A DNA stretch of 64,000 bases from Lycium barbarum (lineage: Eukaryota > Streptophyta > Magnoliopsida > Solanales > Solanaceae), in NCBI RefSeq assembly GCF_019175385.1, contig NC_083341.1:88252321-88316320 (forward strand), written 5' to 3'. Positions within the stretch are counted from its first letter, which is position 1; the number at the start of each line of letters is the position of its first letter. The notes beneath the pieces are model-generated. The model searched no databases and was not told where the DNA came from. It saw nothing but the letters and a program-made list of their open reading frames with translations. Shown here in pieces: positions 11,256 through 22,663 of the stretch. The translations under genes were made by a program, and so were the position numbers.

Positions 11256-14180
11256 ATGGAATTATATTTGATTCAATATGGTGGAGAATGGGATGTGGAA
11301 CACACTTACAAGAATTTCTGTGTTGATGGTGTGTTTCTCGATACGCAGTGCGATTTTAATGGTATGAGTTCCGAAGTGAATAAGGTTCTCAAAGTTGACT
11401 CAACTACGACTACGATCGAAATAAAATATGTTGTGAAAGAGAATTATCCGCCGATAAAGATATATGATGACCGAACCTTGCTAATGTATACGGAACTGAG
11501 AAGAAAAAGTTCAAAATTCACTGATTTTCCTCTTTGTATATCGGTTTGTGATAATTCTCAAGGCGGTACAGATTCAAATCCGAATACTATGCAATCTAAC
11601 TTGAATGTTATCCAGGATATGCCTGAGATTGACAACCTGGAAACTATTGAGTTGATCACTACTGGAAGTGGAGAGGATAGTGACTATGTGATATTTGCGG
11701 AAGATTCCATAATCGACGATAATTTTCATCTGGATGTGAGTGAAGAGCAACTATACAAAAATAAAGAAACACTCAAAAATGTGATGAACAATTATGCCGT
11801 CCGAAATGATTTTCAGTTCAAAGTCATACGGTCAAGCACGACAAGGTAAAGTGCAGATTTTCTTACTTTATAAACCAATTATATAATGTATATTACTCAT
11901 ATAGATTCATATAACGTTTTTATGTTAAGTATAATAAAGTTTGTATAGGTAGAATATTATTCGTATATTTTTATTATACTCTTTATTATAGTATATACGT
12001 GGTATAATTTTAGTACACCCTTTGCTATAAAGTGTAAATACCTTTCATAAATTGATTATACCTTGTGTAATAAATATAGTATACGTTGTATAATTTTATT
12101 ATTAGTTGTATAATTAAATATACTATGTGTATACAGATATTATATTGCATGTGTGGATGATCAGTGTGATTGGAGTTTAAAGTCATCAAGCCTTCATACA
12201 TCAAAAATATTCAAGGTGAGGGAGTTTAATGATGTTCACGTATGCGGCAATGAAGCCAAATTATTTTAAAAAAGGAATGCTACATCGAACCTCATTGGAA
12301 AACTGATCACGCGTAAATGCGATGATCCCAAGTTAGTTTATACTCCTAGAGATATTCAGCGGGACATGAAAAGGGAATTAGGAGTTGATTTTAACTACAT
12401 GAAGGCTTGGAGGTCGAGAGAAAAGGCACTTGAATTATTGAGATGTAAACCAAGCGATTCATATCAAAAACTTCCGAAATACTTCTATATGTTGACTCAA
12501 TCAAATCCTGGATCAGTGGTAAATTTGGTAAAGTCAGAGGACGGACGATTCTTGTATGGTTATGTTGCATTGTACGGATCAATTAAAGGGTGGGAGTACT
12601 GCAGGCCTGTTTTACTCGTTGATGGTAGTTTTCTGAAATCTACACACAGGGGGACCATATTAACAGCTTGCACGCAGGATGCAGCGGGTGAGTTGAACTA
12701 AAAATCCGAAATCTATTGTTTAATGAATTAACATTATTCTTTTATTTATGGTATATTGAAGGAGCACAGTTACTTGTATTTTTTGTTTATATGTAGTAGT
12801 TAAATAATATGTCGTCTATATATTTATAATACCTTTTTTTTTGTATTCAGGTAAAATATTCCCGCTAGCGCATGCAATTGTTGATTCGGAGACTAATGAG
12901 TCATGGGAGTGGTTCTTCCAAAATTTACGACAAACATTTGGGTCAAGGGAAGGGCTGTGCATTGTATCTGACCGACACGAAAGCATCTTGAGGGCCACTA
13001 AGGTAGTGTATCCGGGTGTACCTCACTGTGTATGCATATACCATTTGTGGAACAACATAAAGACGAATTTTAAGAAAAGGCAGAAGCAGCTAAAGGATGT
13101 ATTTTTCGCTATGGCTAAAGCATACACGGTGGCGGAATTCGATCAACACATGTCAGAAGTCAATAAGATTGATAACAGAGTGAAAGACTATTTATTCGAT
13201 ATTGGATATCATAGATGGTCCTTAGCACATTCCAGTGTGAAAAGATACAAAGTGATGACTTCTAATATTGCAGAGTCCATGAATGCATCGAATAAAGATG
13301 CAAGAGATCTACCTATATATGATTTGTTGGATTATGTGATGAATAATATTGTGGCGAGTTGAAATTACAACAATAGATTGGTAGCAATGGCAACAGGTAC
13401 AACGCTAAGTCAGAAATATGAGGAACTGCTAAGGGATAAAATAATTGCATCAAAGAGAATGACGGTATGTAAATAAATGTATTTAGTTTTGTATAAAGTT
13501 AGTATAAAATCAGCATTGCTCGTAAATCAACACTTGATCATAATAAAAGGTCATGCGTATTTTGCTCAACTAAACCAAGTATAACAACCTCTTTTGAATG
13601 TCCATGCTAATGCACGTTTTTGGTGAGGTTTCTATTTATTCATATTACAACTGATTAGTTATTGATTATAGGTATTTTTTGTAATTAAATGTAACTCATT
13701 AACTGTAAAAAAGTTTTTAAATATTTTGGTGAAATGCAGGTTGTGCCTTCAACAGAATACATGTACACAGTATTTCATGGTAAAAAGCGCTATGTGGTTT
13801 GCATGCTGGAACAGTCTTGCACTTGTAGAAAGTTTCAATTGGATGTGATGCCTTGTACACATGCAATGGCTATCATCACAAAATATAGCATGCCTCAGTA
13901 TGCGTATTGCTCGTTATACTACAGCAAAGAGTACTTCTTGAAGACCTATGATATTCCGATTCACCCCATTCCTGACGAAAGTACATGGGAAATTCCTGCA
14001 GACATTTTAGCAGAGGTGGTTCTACCACCTATAGTAAAAGCCAGAGCAGGTAGGCCACAAAAACACAGATGGAAAGGTGCTGGTGAATCACAACCAAAAA
14101 GGGCAAAAATTACATGTTCATTAAGCAATCGTGAAGGTCACAATATAAGGACATGTAGGAATCCTCTAATGGAAGCTTAG
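11256..14180 (+). pseudogene. MULE (MuDR-family) transposase, broken
   Basis: Would catalyse cut-and-paste transposition in the nucleus. Exons by consensus splice sites are 11256-11845, 12137-12687, 12851-13464 and 13740-14180. The first encodes the N-terminal region that starts MELYLIQYGGEWDVEH. Exons 2 and 3 hold the MULE transposase domain: LLVDGSF supplies the first Asp, CIVSDRHES the second, and NIAESMN is the likely Glu site. VPHCVCIYHL is the usual motif before the helical insert. Exon 4 has a SWIM zinc finger (CTCRKFQLDVMPCTHA) and a zinc-knuckle remnant CSLSNREGHNIRTC in which the second Cys is Ser. Two in-frame stops break it: TAA at 12267-12269, and TGA at about 13360 in a place where relatives have Trp (TGG). 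The start was chosen because MELYLIQYGG follows the promoter side directly and is conserved in the duplicate. The family is certain; activity is very unlikely. Confidence 0.93.
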
Positions 14181-14518
14181 CAAGCTTTAGTTTTTTCAGT
14201 TTTAGCTTTATGTAATAAAGAACTGCAGTATATGCACTTCAGCTTTATACACTTTAGTTTTCTAGTTTTAGCTTTTATGTAATAAAGAAGTGCACTTTAT
14301 GCACTTTAGCTTTTATGAACTTCAATCTTCTTGTTTTAGATTTCTGGAAGGGTGTTTTATAATATTCATGAGATTTCTTATCATTATGCTAGTATATTGT
14401 TGAACTTATGACCACTCTTACATTTTGTTATTCTCCTATGGACCTTTATTTTCTTTGCTATGATATTATTAGATCCCGTACTTGTTTAACGAGTTGAGTA
14501 GTGTAAGCTAGAGTATAC
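14181..14518. other. Transposase 3' flank with short repeats
   Basis: Non-coding spacer between the transposase stop and the duplicated block. It contains an imperfect repeat of about 60 bp in which 'ttttagctttatgtaataaaga' recurs near 14200 and 14270. The possible poly(A) signals 'aataaag' lie in these copies. Confidence 0.6.
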
Positions 14519-15648
14519 TTCTTCCTTATTCTAGTCTTTATTCTTTTTTCAGCCATGGAATTATATTTTATTCAATATGGTGGAGAATGGGATGTGGAAC
14601 ACACTTACAAGAATTTCTGTGTTGATGGTGTGTTTCTCGATACGGAGTGCGATTTTAATGGTATGAGTTCCGAAGTGAATAAGGTTCTCAAAGTTGACTC
14701 AACTACGACTACGATCGAAATAAAATATGTTGTGAAAGAGAATTATTCGCCGATGAAGATATATGATGACCGAACCTTGCTAATGTATACGGAACTGAGA
14801 AGAAAAAGTTCAAAATTCACTGATTTTCCTCTTTGTATATCAGTTTGTGATAATGCTCAAGGCGGTACAGATTCAAATCCGAATACTATGAAATCTAACT
14901 TGAATGTTATCCAGGATATGTCTGAGATTGACAACCTGGAAACTATTGAGTTGATCACTACTGGAAGTGGAGAGGATAGTGATGATGTGATATTTGCAGA
15001 AGATTCCATAATCGACGATAATTTTCATCTGGATCTGAGTGAAGAGCAACTATACAAAAATAAAGAAACACTCAAAAATGTGATGAACAATTATGCCGTC
15101 CGAAATGATTTTCAGTTCAAAGTCATACGGTCAAGCACGACAAGGTAAAGTGCATATTTTCTTACTTTATAAATCAATTATATTATGTATATTACTCATA
15201 TAGATTCATATAACGTTGTTATGTGAAGTATAATAAAGTTGGTATAGGTATAATATTATTCGTATATTTTTATTATACTCTTTATTATAGTATATACGTG
15301 GTATAATTTTAGTACACCCTTTGTTATAAAGTGTAAATACCTTTCATAAATTGATTATACCTTGTGTAATAAATATAGTATACGTTGTATAATTTTATTA
15401 TTAGTTGTATAATTAAATATACTCTGTGTATACAGGTATTATATTGCATATGTGGATGATCAATGTGATTGTAGTTTAAAGTCATCAAGCCTTCATACAT
15501 CAAAAATATTCAAGGTGAGGGAGTTTAATGATGTTCAAGTATGCGGCAATGAAGCCAGATTATTTTAAAAAAGGAATGCTACATCGAACCTCATTGGAAA
15601 ACTGATCATGCGTAAATGCGATGATCCCAAGTATGCTAATGCACCTCA
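14519..15648 (+). pseudogene. Duplicated 5' end of the MULE transposase gene
   Basis: Repeats 11221-12332: the pyrimidine-rich leader, exon 1, intron 1 and the first part of exon 2. Homology stops after GATGATCCCAAGT near 15632, where the sequence switches to unrelated DNA and soon reaches stops. The 197-codon first exon differs from the original at 12 of 594 bases: 9 amino-acid changes and 3 silent changes. The stop codon in exon 2 of the first copy is present here too, so it predates the duplication. The fragment has no catalytic domain and should make nothing functional. Confidence 0.93.
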
Positions 15649-16251
15649 TGCAGAACAATACAACATACAGAAGGTGGTGGACGTTTACGCCTCTGATTAA
15701 TGTACAACCCTCCCACTCCTTGCCTCTACCATATAGACAAACATAGCTTCTAAAAGTTTCTGTGCAAGTAATAAAACTGAGCTTAAATCAAAGAAATGCA
15801 TGATCTACATACTCAAATAAATTTCTCCCACTCAAGAACTCCAAAATAATTTGCCATTTTGCCCTATTATATACTCTTATATCTATCAATCTCACCTGCC
15901 ACCAAAATCCAACTTGAAAAGGAAAATAGGGAAAGAAAGAAGAAAAAAATCTCTTCCATATCATCAACACCTTTTGTTTAATCAACAGTTCATTTCTATC
16001 CTTTTGTCAAACACTAACCCCAAAAGAGTTTTTTTTTCTATCCTGGATAACATTCAAATATATATATGAATCATACTCTTATATCTATCTATCCTGGATA
16101 ACATTCAAATATATATATGAATCAACAACCATAATACTGATAGTTCATAAATGTAATTCAAATCACAAAACTGATTGTTAAAACAGTCAGTGTTGCAAAA
16201 GACGCAGTATCAAACACAACTGCAATTATTCCTTTAAAAAACTACATAAAT
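15649..16251. other. Spacer between transposase fragment and Ulp1-like gene
   Basis: Non-coding sequence containing a direct tandem repeat: 'ctatcctggataacattc' at 16038 recurs at 16089 (period 51 bp). The convergent transposase and Ulp1-like genes both end toward this spacer. I see no other feature. Confidence 0.6.
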
Positions 16252-17480
16252 CTACTGCCGACATTGTTTCACACGACCAAGTTTCATTTTTTCAGTCTCT
16301 TCTAAATCGCTAACGATATGCTGCTCCTGCTTCATTCTGCCATACTTCCACAATAACGACCCCAGCCTGATGCGATGAGCATTGATATCAAAGTTTGTTT
16401 TTGTCATCTTGCGATTCCATACAAAAGATTCAGCAAATACTGCCGCAAACACACCGGAGTCACTGTATATAATATTAATATAATCAAGAGAAAAATCAAT
16501 GGTTATTAAAGGTATCTTATAAAAGAAAATGACATAGAGATATCAAGGTTTGACTTACGCATGTTGTTGTACAGGCAAGTGATCTACCATAATAAACTTC
16601 AATGGATTTTCTGATGTCTTATCTTTATACGGACCTTTATCCAATTTGATATCATTCCTTTTACCAAAAAACCCAAGAACAAAAAAGAAGTGGGGTATAA
16701 TAACAACATATGCATCAACCACTGTGCGAACCATGGTCTTATGAGCTGCACCATCTAGCGAATTATAGACATATAAGCATCTATCTTTGATAGATAATCG
16801 TGCTGTTATCCACTCCCACTGTTCTGAAACTTTTATTGGAAATAAAATATGATCGACGGTGTGCCACGGACGGTTACAAACTATAAAATCTCCAGAAATA
16901 TACTGGGCGACATCGTGATCAGGCTTCACCACGCGAAAGTCTCTATTTTTTTCAAGCTATTTCTTATAAAGCGCTTGAATCTTGAGATTAAATAGAGTAT
17001 CTGTTGTAGTGAACTTTAGTGGCACGTCTAGATCATACTTTCCTTTTTTTCTCAAATAATAAAGTATGACATCCAAATGCTGCAACATCACACCAAACAT
17101 ATAAAAATCATACAAAAAATAAATATAAAATGATTCTAAGTCATTACAACCAAATATACCACATAAATCACTATTATTCTGTATAGTGGACACCAATTTG
17201 ATAAACATAATCTACATTATTAATATTGTACAACTCAAGTACATGTAGAGTTTAAGATGATGACAGATTTCTCACTACAACGATGAAGAGTATCCACCAA
17301 AGTATCAAAACTGATAGAAAATAATTATCTGCAATGGATTTAACTATTTACGTACCGTATCCTCAATTATTTGACCGCTGTACGCAAGCTGGTGGAACCA
17401 CTCCTTCCTGTTGATATGCGCTACTCCGAATTCAAACTGAGGCTTTAGTACATTGACCTTTTTCGGGTAAACACTCAGCC
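16252..17480 (-). other. Ulp1/C48 peptidase domain, catalytic residues lost
   Basis: Recognisable segments in order are WFHQLAYSGQIIEDT, HLDVILYYLRKKGKY, WHTVDHILFPI, WEWITARLSIKDRCLYVYNS, LPVQQ and, after an intron at 16463-16558, DSGVFAAVFAE and RLGSLLWKYG. In active C48 peptidases the His precedes the Trp of the HW motif, the Asp sits in the YDS motif and the Cys in DCGVF. Here those positions read Gln (EQWEW), Asn (YNS) and Ser (DSGVF). The oxyanion-type Gln pair (QQ) remains. A TAG at 16957-16959 splits the domain. Confidence 0.8.
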
Positions 17481-17552
17481 TATCAATACAAATTGTAAAT
17501 TTCATCGATATTATACGTTAAATAATTGTTATTCTTAACTAAACAGGAATAC

Positions 17553-18140
17553 TTACTTGCTTTTCCTTAAGCCTTTGTCAATCCAATCTTTGAACTCACC
17601 CATGATCTGATTATAATCATCTTCCTTGACAAACATTTCAAAAGGGTGCCCTTTCAATACAAGAGGTTCCTTCATGGATCCTCCTACCGCACTTTCGCCT
17701 GAACCATAATCGTTCAGAAAAGATGACCTACAGAATGTTGAGGGAAACTTATTTCTTATCCCGTTTTCCGTGGTGACATTATTGGCCAAGGGACATGTAT
17801 ATGTCGTAGTGGATTCCTTGGCTACGGGGAATGTAGATTGCGGCGTGACTTCCTTGTCCTTGGGGAGAGCATATTTTGTGGTGGGTTCTTTGACAACAAG
17901 GCATGTAGATTCATTCGTGGGTTCCCTCGCCTCTGGGCATGTAAATTTCGTAATCTGCGACTCGGGAACGTCTATACACATCATATGATACGGGTCCTCT
18001 GCTGCACTGTTCGCAGTGGGTTCCTTGGCCTTCGGGCATTTATATTTCGTAATCTGCGATTCAGGGACATCTACACACATCATATCTATAGGATCCTCCG
18101 TTGCTAACTTTGTAGCAACAACATCAACATATTGATTCCC
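17553..18140 (-). repeat. Repeat-rich linker of the Ulp1-like protein
   Basis: This exon encodes degenerate repeats. MMC(V/I)DVPESQITK occurs twice, and a unit of about 15 residues ending in KEPT/KEST recurs about seven times (KCPKAKEPT, TCPEAREPT, LVVKEPTT, LPKDKEVT, FPVAKESTT, CPLANNVTT). The order points to internal duplication within a disordered linker between DUF1985 and the peptidase. Confidence 0.8.
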
Positions 18141-18204
18141 TTAATAAAAAAGAGAAAAAACCATGAAGAACTGAAGTATGTTTTATATGTAAAACATTTA
18201 TATA

Positions 18205-18206
<2 letters not shown>

Positions 18207-18275
<69 letters not shown>
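18207..18275 (+). repeat. (AT)n microsatellite in an intron
   Basis: About 34 uninterrupted AT units. It lies in an intron of the minus-strand Ulp1-like gene. The long open frame across it is an artefact of the dinucleotide run. Confidence 0.93.
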
Positions 18276-18279
<4 letters not shown>

Positions 18280-19167
18280 CCACCCATATATGTAAGGTAT
18301 TATTTGGGTATTTAAAAATTATACCCTACATATACAACAAATATATATTTATACTAATAAATATTTTTCACAAGAGTTGTCCATTTCAAAAGAACCATCA
18401 GAAAACCATACTAAAATCAAAATACACGTACCATTCACTCCAGCATTGCGAATTTCATCCCCTGTTGACACGAATTCAAAGCGATCGCCACTATTTGCAT
18501 GCTCTTCTTTATCATGGAACCCACCAAGACCTTCGCTTACTCTACCTTTGATTTGAAATTCCATTTCATTCTGTTCACCAAAAATTAATAATTAATAATA
18601 AGGCATTCTAAATACTAAGCAGTTTTTTTTGGTCAATACCGTATAAGTATTGATTCTATCAACTTTCTTGGACAACAATTCAAGTGCATCAAATATCTTG
18701 GCATTGGATTCCTTCACGAACTCAGTCAACGACTGAAATTCCTCTGTAATCTATTGAAACAATAAACGTAAGTTTAGCCATTTATTATTATAGTGTTTTA
18801 AAAAATTAAAATAATCAGTTGAAAATCTTCCTTTAGCTGCTTCTGTTCATTGGATAGGCTTTTGATGTCATTTCTCCAATCCATATTGTTTTGTGGTGGG
18901 TCAGAGTCTGATGTTTTGTACATCATACTTGGTATTGGCACAGGGGGTGGTGTTGTAAAGTCATCATCTCCAAATTGATATTCGGCATGATCAACAGTCA
19001 CATTGTCATCCCTATCATCCGTAATGAAATTAGGGAGATCCAACCCAGTTTTCTCAATCGTTGTAGGATAAATATTCTTCACCTTCAACTAATAAAATAA
19101 TGTGCATCAACGTACTAGAAAACATATCGAACTTGTAGAAAATTAAATAAATTAAATTAACACTTAC

Positions 19168-19977
19168 ATTTACATCTGACAGTACAGTTGTGACATCACT
19201 AGTGAAAGGATTGCTTATGACTTTCCAACTAAGTATTCGTGGGACCTTATCCTCAACCAACAGAGCAAACTCATTTGTGGCTCGAGGACAACATTCGTAA
19301 AACCATATTTGGAATGCGAGTGGAAGTCCTTCCAACCTAGAATATTGCTTTGAAATCTTACCCCGAAAAGCTTTTCTCAACGAAGTTAACGTCTCCTCAA
19401 ATAACAATTTTCCCTAGGGGTAATTTTCATATTTCCCGAATTCAACTAACTCAAATAAACCAGTCGAGATTTTGTTGTGAGGAAATAAGGAAAACAAAAA
19501 TGTGTTTATAAAATATAGTATGGCAATCTTTACCGCATCTTGATCAGATGTCCAATTCTTGCCTTTAAAACAATCAATTATATCTTGACATTTAATCTTG
19601 CGCATCGCTGGAAAACATCTATCAACCAAGCTACACCTTTCATTAGCATCATACAACTTATGTGCAATCCCACTGCATTTTAGACCTGTTAGCAAAGCAA
19701 ACTCCCTAATACCAAAACAAAGCTTAGTACCATTCAACGATATCCAGAACTCATCTTTGTTCTCGTGAACCACCTCCCTCAGCAAAAGGGAGTGTACAAG
19801 TCGTAGTTGGACAGTTACTGGCTGTAAATTAACAAAGTATCCAAAACAAGTTTGTCTAAACAAATCAAATTGTTTCCGACTCAGCTTGTCCCTCATTATT
19901 TTAAATACATTAGTATTACTATTAACACCAAGCTTCAATTTTGAGTGATCATGTAGCTTGAAATAAAAGTCCCCACT
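19168..19977 (-). other. DUF1985 exon with nonsense codon
   Basis: Residues such as FRQTCFGYFVNL, RLVHSLLLREV and REFALLTGLKC are the hallmarks of DUF1985, the domain normally found N-terminal to Ulp1-like peptidases in plant transposons. The frame continues after the stop at 19414-19416 with KLLFEETLTSLRKAF and WFYECCPRA, still typical of the family. The stop is a TAG where relatives have Trp, so a single G-to-A change in TGG explains it. Confidence 0.9.
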
Positions 19978-20881
19978 CTGCAATTCAATAGTATTAGTAT
20001 AAGATATTCATTTATATAAAACATGATAATGAAGCCATGATAATAGCAAAAAATATCTCGACAAAAATAAGTTTACATTATATTAGTTGACCTTTATGTA
20101 TTGTTCTAAAGTGCAATAGCATAAGCAGCTTGACAACATCAAAAAATCTGGTATATTAGTATAAGTATATAAAGATTTACAATTACAACTATACCACGTA
20201 TAATAGTTATTCTTATAGGTATGTATAGATTATACCATGTATATTAGATATTATACCATGTATATTAGATATTATAATAGGTATGTATGAATTATACCAT
20301 GCATATAATTTACATAAATTCAAAATATTAGAAGTATAAAGTACATCAATCATAGTAATATATTGTTAAACATCTTATAACTATAGAAAAGTAAATTATA
20401 CAACATATATGTATAATCAAGGATTGCGGAAGTAAAAAAAAAATACCTCCAACTCCTTATTTTGACCTTTTGTCTGCTCGACCTTTCTCCTTTTGAGGCT
20501 AACATCCTCGCTTGGTACATCCTGAACTTGTACAGCTTTTTCCTTTTTCTTTTTGTCAAACTTTGTTGCCTCGTTATGATTCTTGTGTATCGAATTGACG
20601 TCCCCAATATTTGGGGATTCTTTGGACCTTTTGGAAGATACAACTAAAGTCTCCTCCCTTCGATCCACAACGACACTATGAGCATTGTTGGATTGAAAAC
20701 CTTCAACATTTTGCATTTCCACATCTTTGGCGGGAGATTTTTGTGTGGGAGTCAACAAATTGAAATTGGGTTCTTCCACCGGTGCGAAAAATTCAACACT
20801 TTTAGAGGTGTAATCAACCTTCCATCCTCTGCCTAAAATCTTCACTGAATCTGAGCTTGGAACTGATTTCGTTTTCCCCAT

Positions 20882-21431
20882 TGCTGTTGATGCTAAATCT
20901 GAAAATATACCAAAAAATCTACTATAAATTAAATTGCATGTCAACCCCCAAAATAAGAAAAGTTCCTTTTTGAATTGCAAATACAAAATGTTCTTTTGAC
21001 CTTTATGAGAGGCTAAATCCTTTGGTTAAATTAGAGACCCAAATTAAACACAGCGTGAGAGGCTCTTTTTTTTTTCTAACCTTAAACTTTGGTTAAATCC
21101 TCTGTAAGTCTATCAACCGAGAAGGGAAAATGAAGAAATGGAGGATGAGTAATAGGAGATGGAGGATATATATGTTGGGGAAGATTGATACGTAGTAGAT
21201 GTTTATCTTAAATCAGAAAATAAATGATGTATTTATCTTTTAAATAATGGATAAATGAAAATAAAGACTAAAGATATGACTCAATCCCTGATTTTGGGGA
21301 TATTCCTATTCTTCACATACTTCTTTTAATGTGTTATATATGTAATAAACAGTGTTATTTTTGTAGAATATGAAAAGTTCTGCTATTTATGTTCTTATTT
21401 ATGGTATTGTGACTTCTCATGTAATTTTTCC
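20882..21431 (-). promoter_or_regulatory. MULE right end and likely Ulp1-like promoter
   Basis: Upstream of the minus-strand start codon. It holds T-rich and A-rich blocks and, on the minus strand, the right terminal repeat GGAAAAATTACATGAG. Promoter function is inferred from position. Confidence 0.4.
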
Positions 21432-21441
21432 TTTAAATTTG

Positions 21442-22663
21442 GGCGGGCGTGATCCAAAAGGACATGACCCAGCCCATCCTCGGCTTAGGCCACCAAACGA
21501 CCCCTAAACCCCTTCATTTCTTTGTTTTGGCTAAGGTTGAAGAAACCCTAGCCTTCACTGCGTCTCCATGGTCAAATATGGCAATTGGCAGTGTACAACT
21601 TGCTTTGCAGCTCAAGTTCAATCGATTCGGGCAAAGAAATTAATGCTTTGCCCTCTCTCCACTATTGTTCAACCCAAACACGGTATAACCTCGTCCTTTA
21701 CTTGCTTTTTCTGCCTTTTTTCTATGGTCAAAGGACCAATTCTTTAATTAGTTTTGTTGTTTTACGAATTTGAACTCATGATTTCTATGCCAAATTTGAG
21801 AGGGATTCAAGAGGATCCCCCCGCCCCCCCCACCCACCCCAAAAAAAAACCCCAAGTCCCATATCGAATTTGGATTAGGATTTTTAGATTTTTGGAGTTC
21901 TACATAAAGAACCCCATATTTCACTTCAACACATCCATTATTCACGAATATACACACAAAAGTCTCATAAATTCAGAGAAAAATACACTTAGTATACCTA
22001 GGGATCTTGCAAGTTTGCTGGAACCTTTAATTTACTAAGTTTTTATGGTCTAAAGTTTTATTTCTTTCTTTTGTTTTGTGGCTGAGTTCATGTGGAGGAG
22101 AAGCATTTCCAATTCCATTTTTGACAACAGGTTGCCCGAAGAAAAGGTAATAGTTTTTCCTCTTGTAATTCTTTAATTTTACCTATTTATGTTTTGCTTT
22201 AAGTATTTTTGCCTATGTGTGTTTTTATAGCTTAGATTTGGCCTTGATTATAGGTTTAGTGATTTTTAATTTAGTTTTAAATGCTTAGTAATTGGTCGGT
22301 TTAGTTTGTTTCCTATTTGTGTTCAGTTTTAGCTTATACGTTTAACTTATGGTGGTAATGTCAAATTAGGGATATGTTGATAAATTAGGGACATGATTAG
22401 TGAATTTGGTTATTTAACCTCTAAACTGTTATTGTGTTTTATTAGATTAGAAAGGATGTTAATCAGGGCTTCATATGTTGTTTAGGGTAATAGTTTTTTC
22501 AAATAATGCATTGATGATTTGAGGCTGTTTGGTTTGGATTTACTTTAACATGTGATTGAATGATACTTATTGAGTTAAATTAGTACCTATACGAAAGACT
22601 TTGTCCTGTATATGTGAGCTTAGCTTAAGGTATTCCTTGTTTAGAACTGTTGAACTAGAATAG
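21442..22663 (+). mobile_element. Ogre-type 5' LTR, second piece
   Basis: Resumes directly after the MULE target duplication. It includes 'aaaccctagccttcact' (21543), comparable to 'aaaccctagcagcgc' at 63479, and a leader-like block at 21890-22160 comparable to 63785-63965 ('tctacataaagaacccc'). The order and spacing of these landmarks in both places support a shared LTR ancestry. The run of C and A at 21819-21853 is simple sequence. Confidence 0.65.

Larger units (their letters stand above)
16252..20881 (-). pseudogene. MULE-borne DUF1985 / Ulp1-like C48 peptidase gene
   Basis: A multi-exon minus-strand gene. Active Ulp1/SENP enzymes remove SUMO from proteins; the function of transposon-borne copies is unknown. 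Start: MGKTKSVPSSD at 20881. Exons that I can support are 20881-20447 (Lys-rich, with DKKKKEK and LKRRKVEQ as nuclear-signal-like patches), 19977-19168 (DUF1985), about 19088-18820, 18752-18642, 18570-18435, about 18140-17560, about 17480-17355, about 17080-16559 and 16462-16252 (peptidase C-terminus ending in stop). Splice donors such as GTAAGT at 16558 and GTAAGTG at 19167 are consensus. In-frame TAG codons at 19414-19416 and 16957-16959 interrupt it. Catalytic positions appear substituted (see the peptidase entry). It diverges from no neighbour and faces the transposase, sharing the same element. Confidence 0.88.
10917..21431 (+). mobile_element. Mutator-like element with transposase and Ulp1-like gene
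   Basis: A 10.5-kb insertion in the Ogre-type LTR, bounded by a 10-bp target-site duplication. The ends are short, degenerate inverted repeats: GGAAAAAAACGTAAG on the left and GGAAAAATTACATGAG when the right end is read on the minus strand. Inside are a four-exon MULE transposase (11256-14180, plus), a 1.1-kb repeat of its 5' end (14519-15630) and a minus-strand gene with DUF1985 and Ulp1-type peptidase domains (16252-20881). Mutator-like elements that carry Ulp1-like protease genes are known in plants (the Arabidopsis KAONASHI and melon CUMULE groups), so this is a Solanaceae-type member of a described class. Both genes are broken. Confidence 0.9.

Noticed and set aside
18132..18551. 139-codon plus-strand open frame
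   Set aside because: It is a poly-(Ile-Tyr) translation of the (AT)n run plus antisense of Ulp1-like exons.
16252..20881. Host SUMO protease gene
   Set aside because: It has DUF1985, lies inside a MULE target duplication and carries stops; host ULP genes lack DUF1985.
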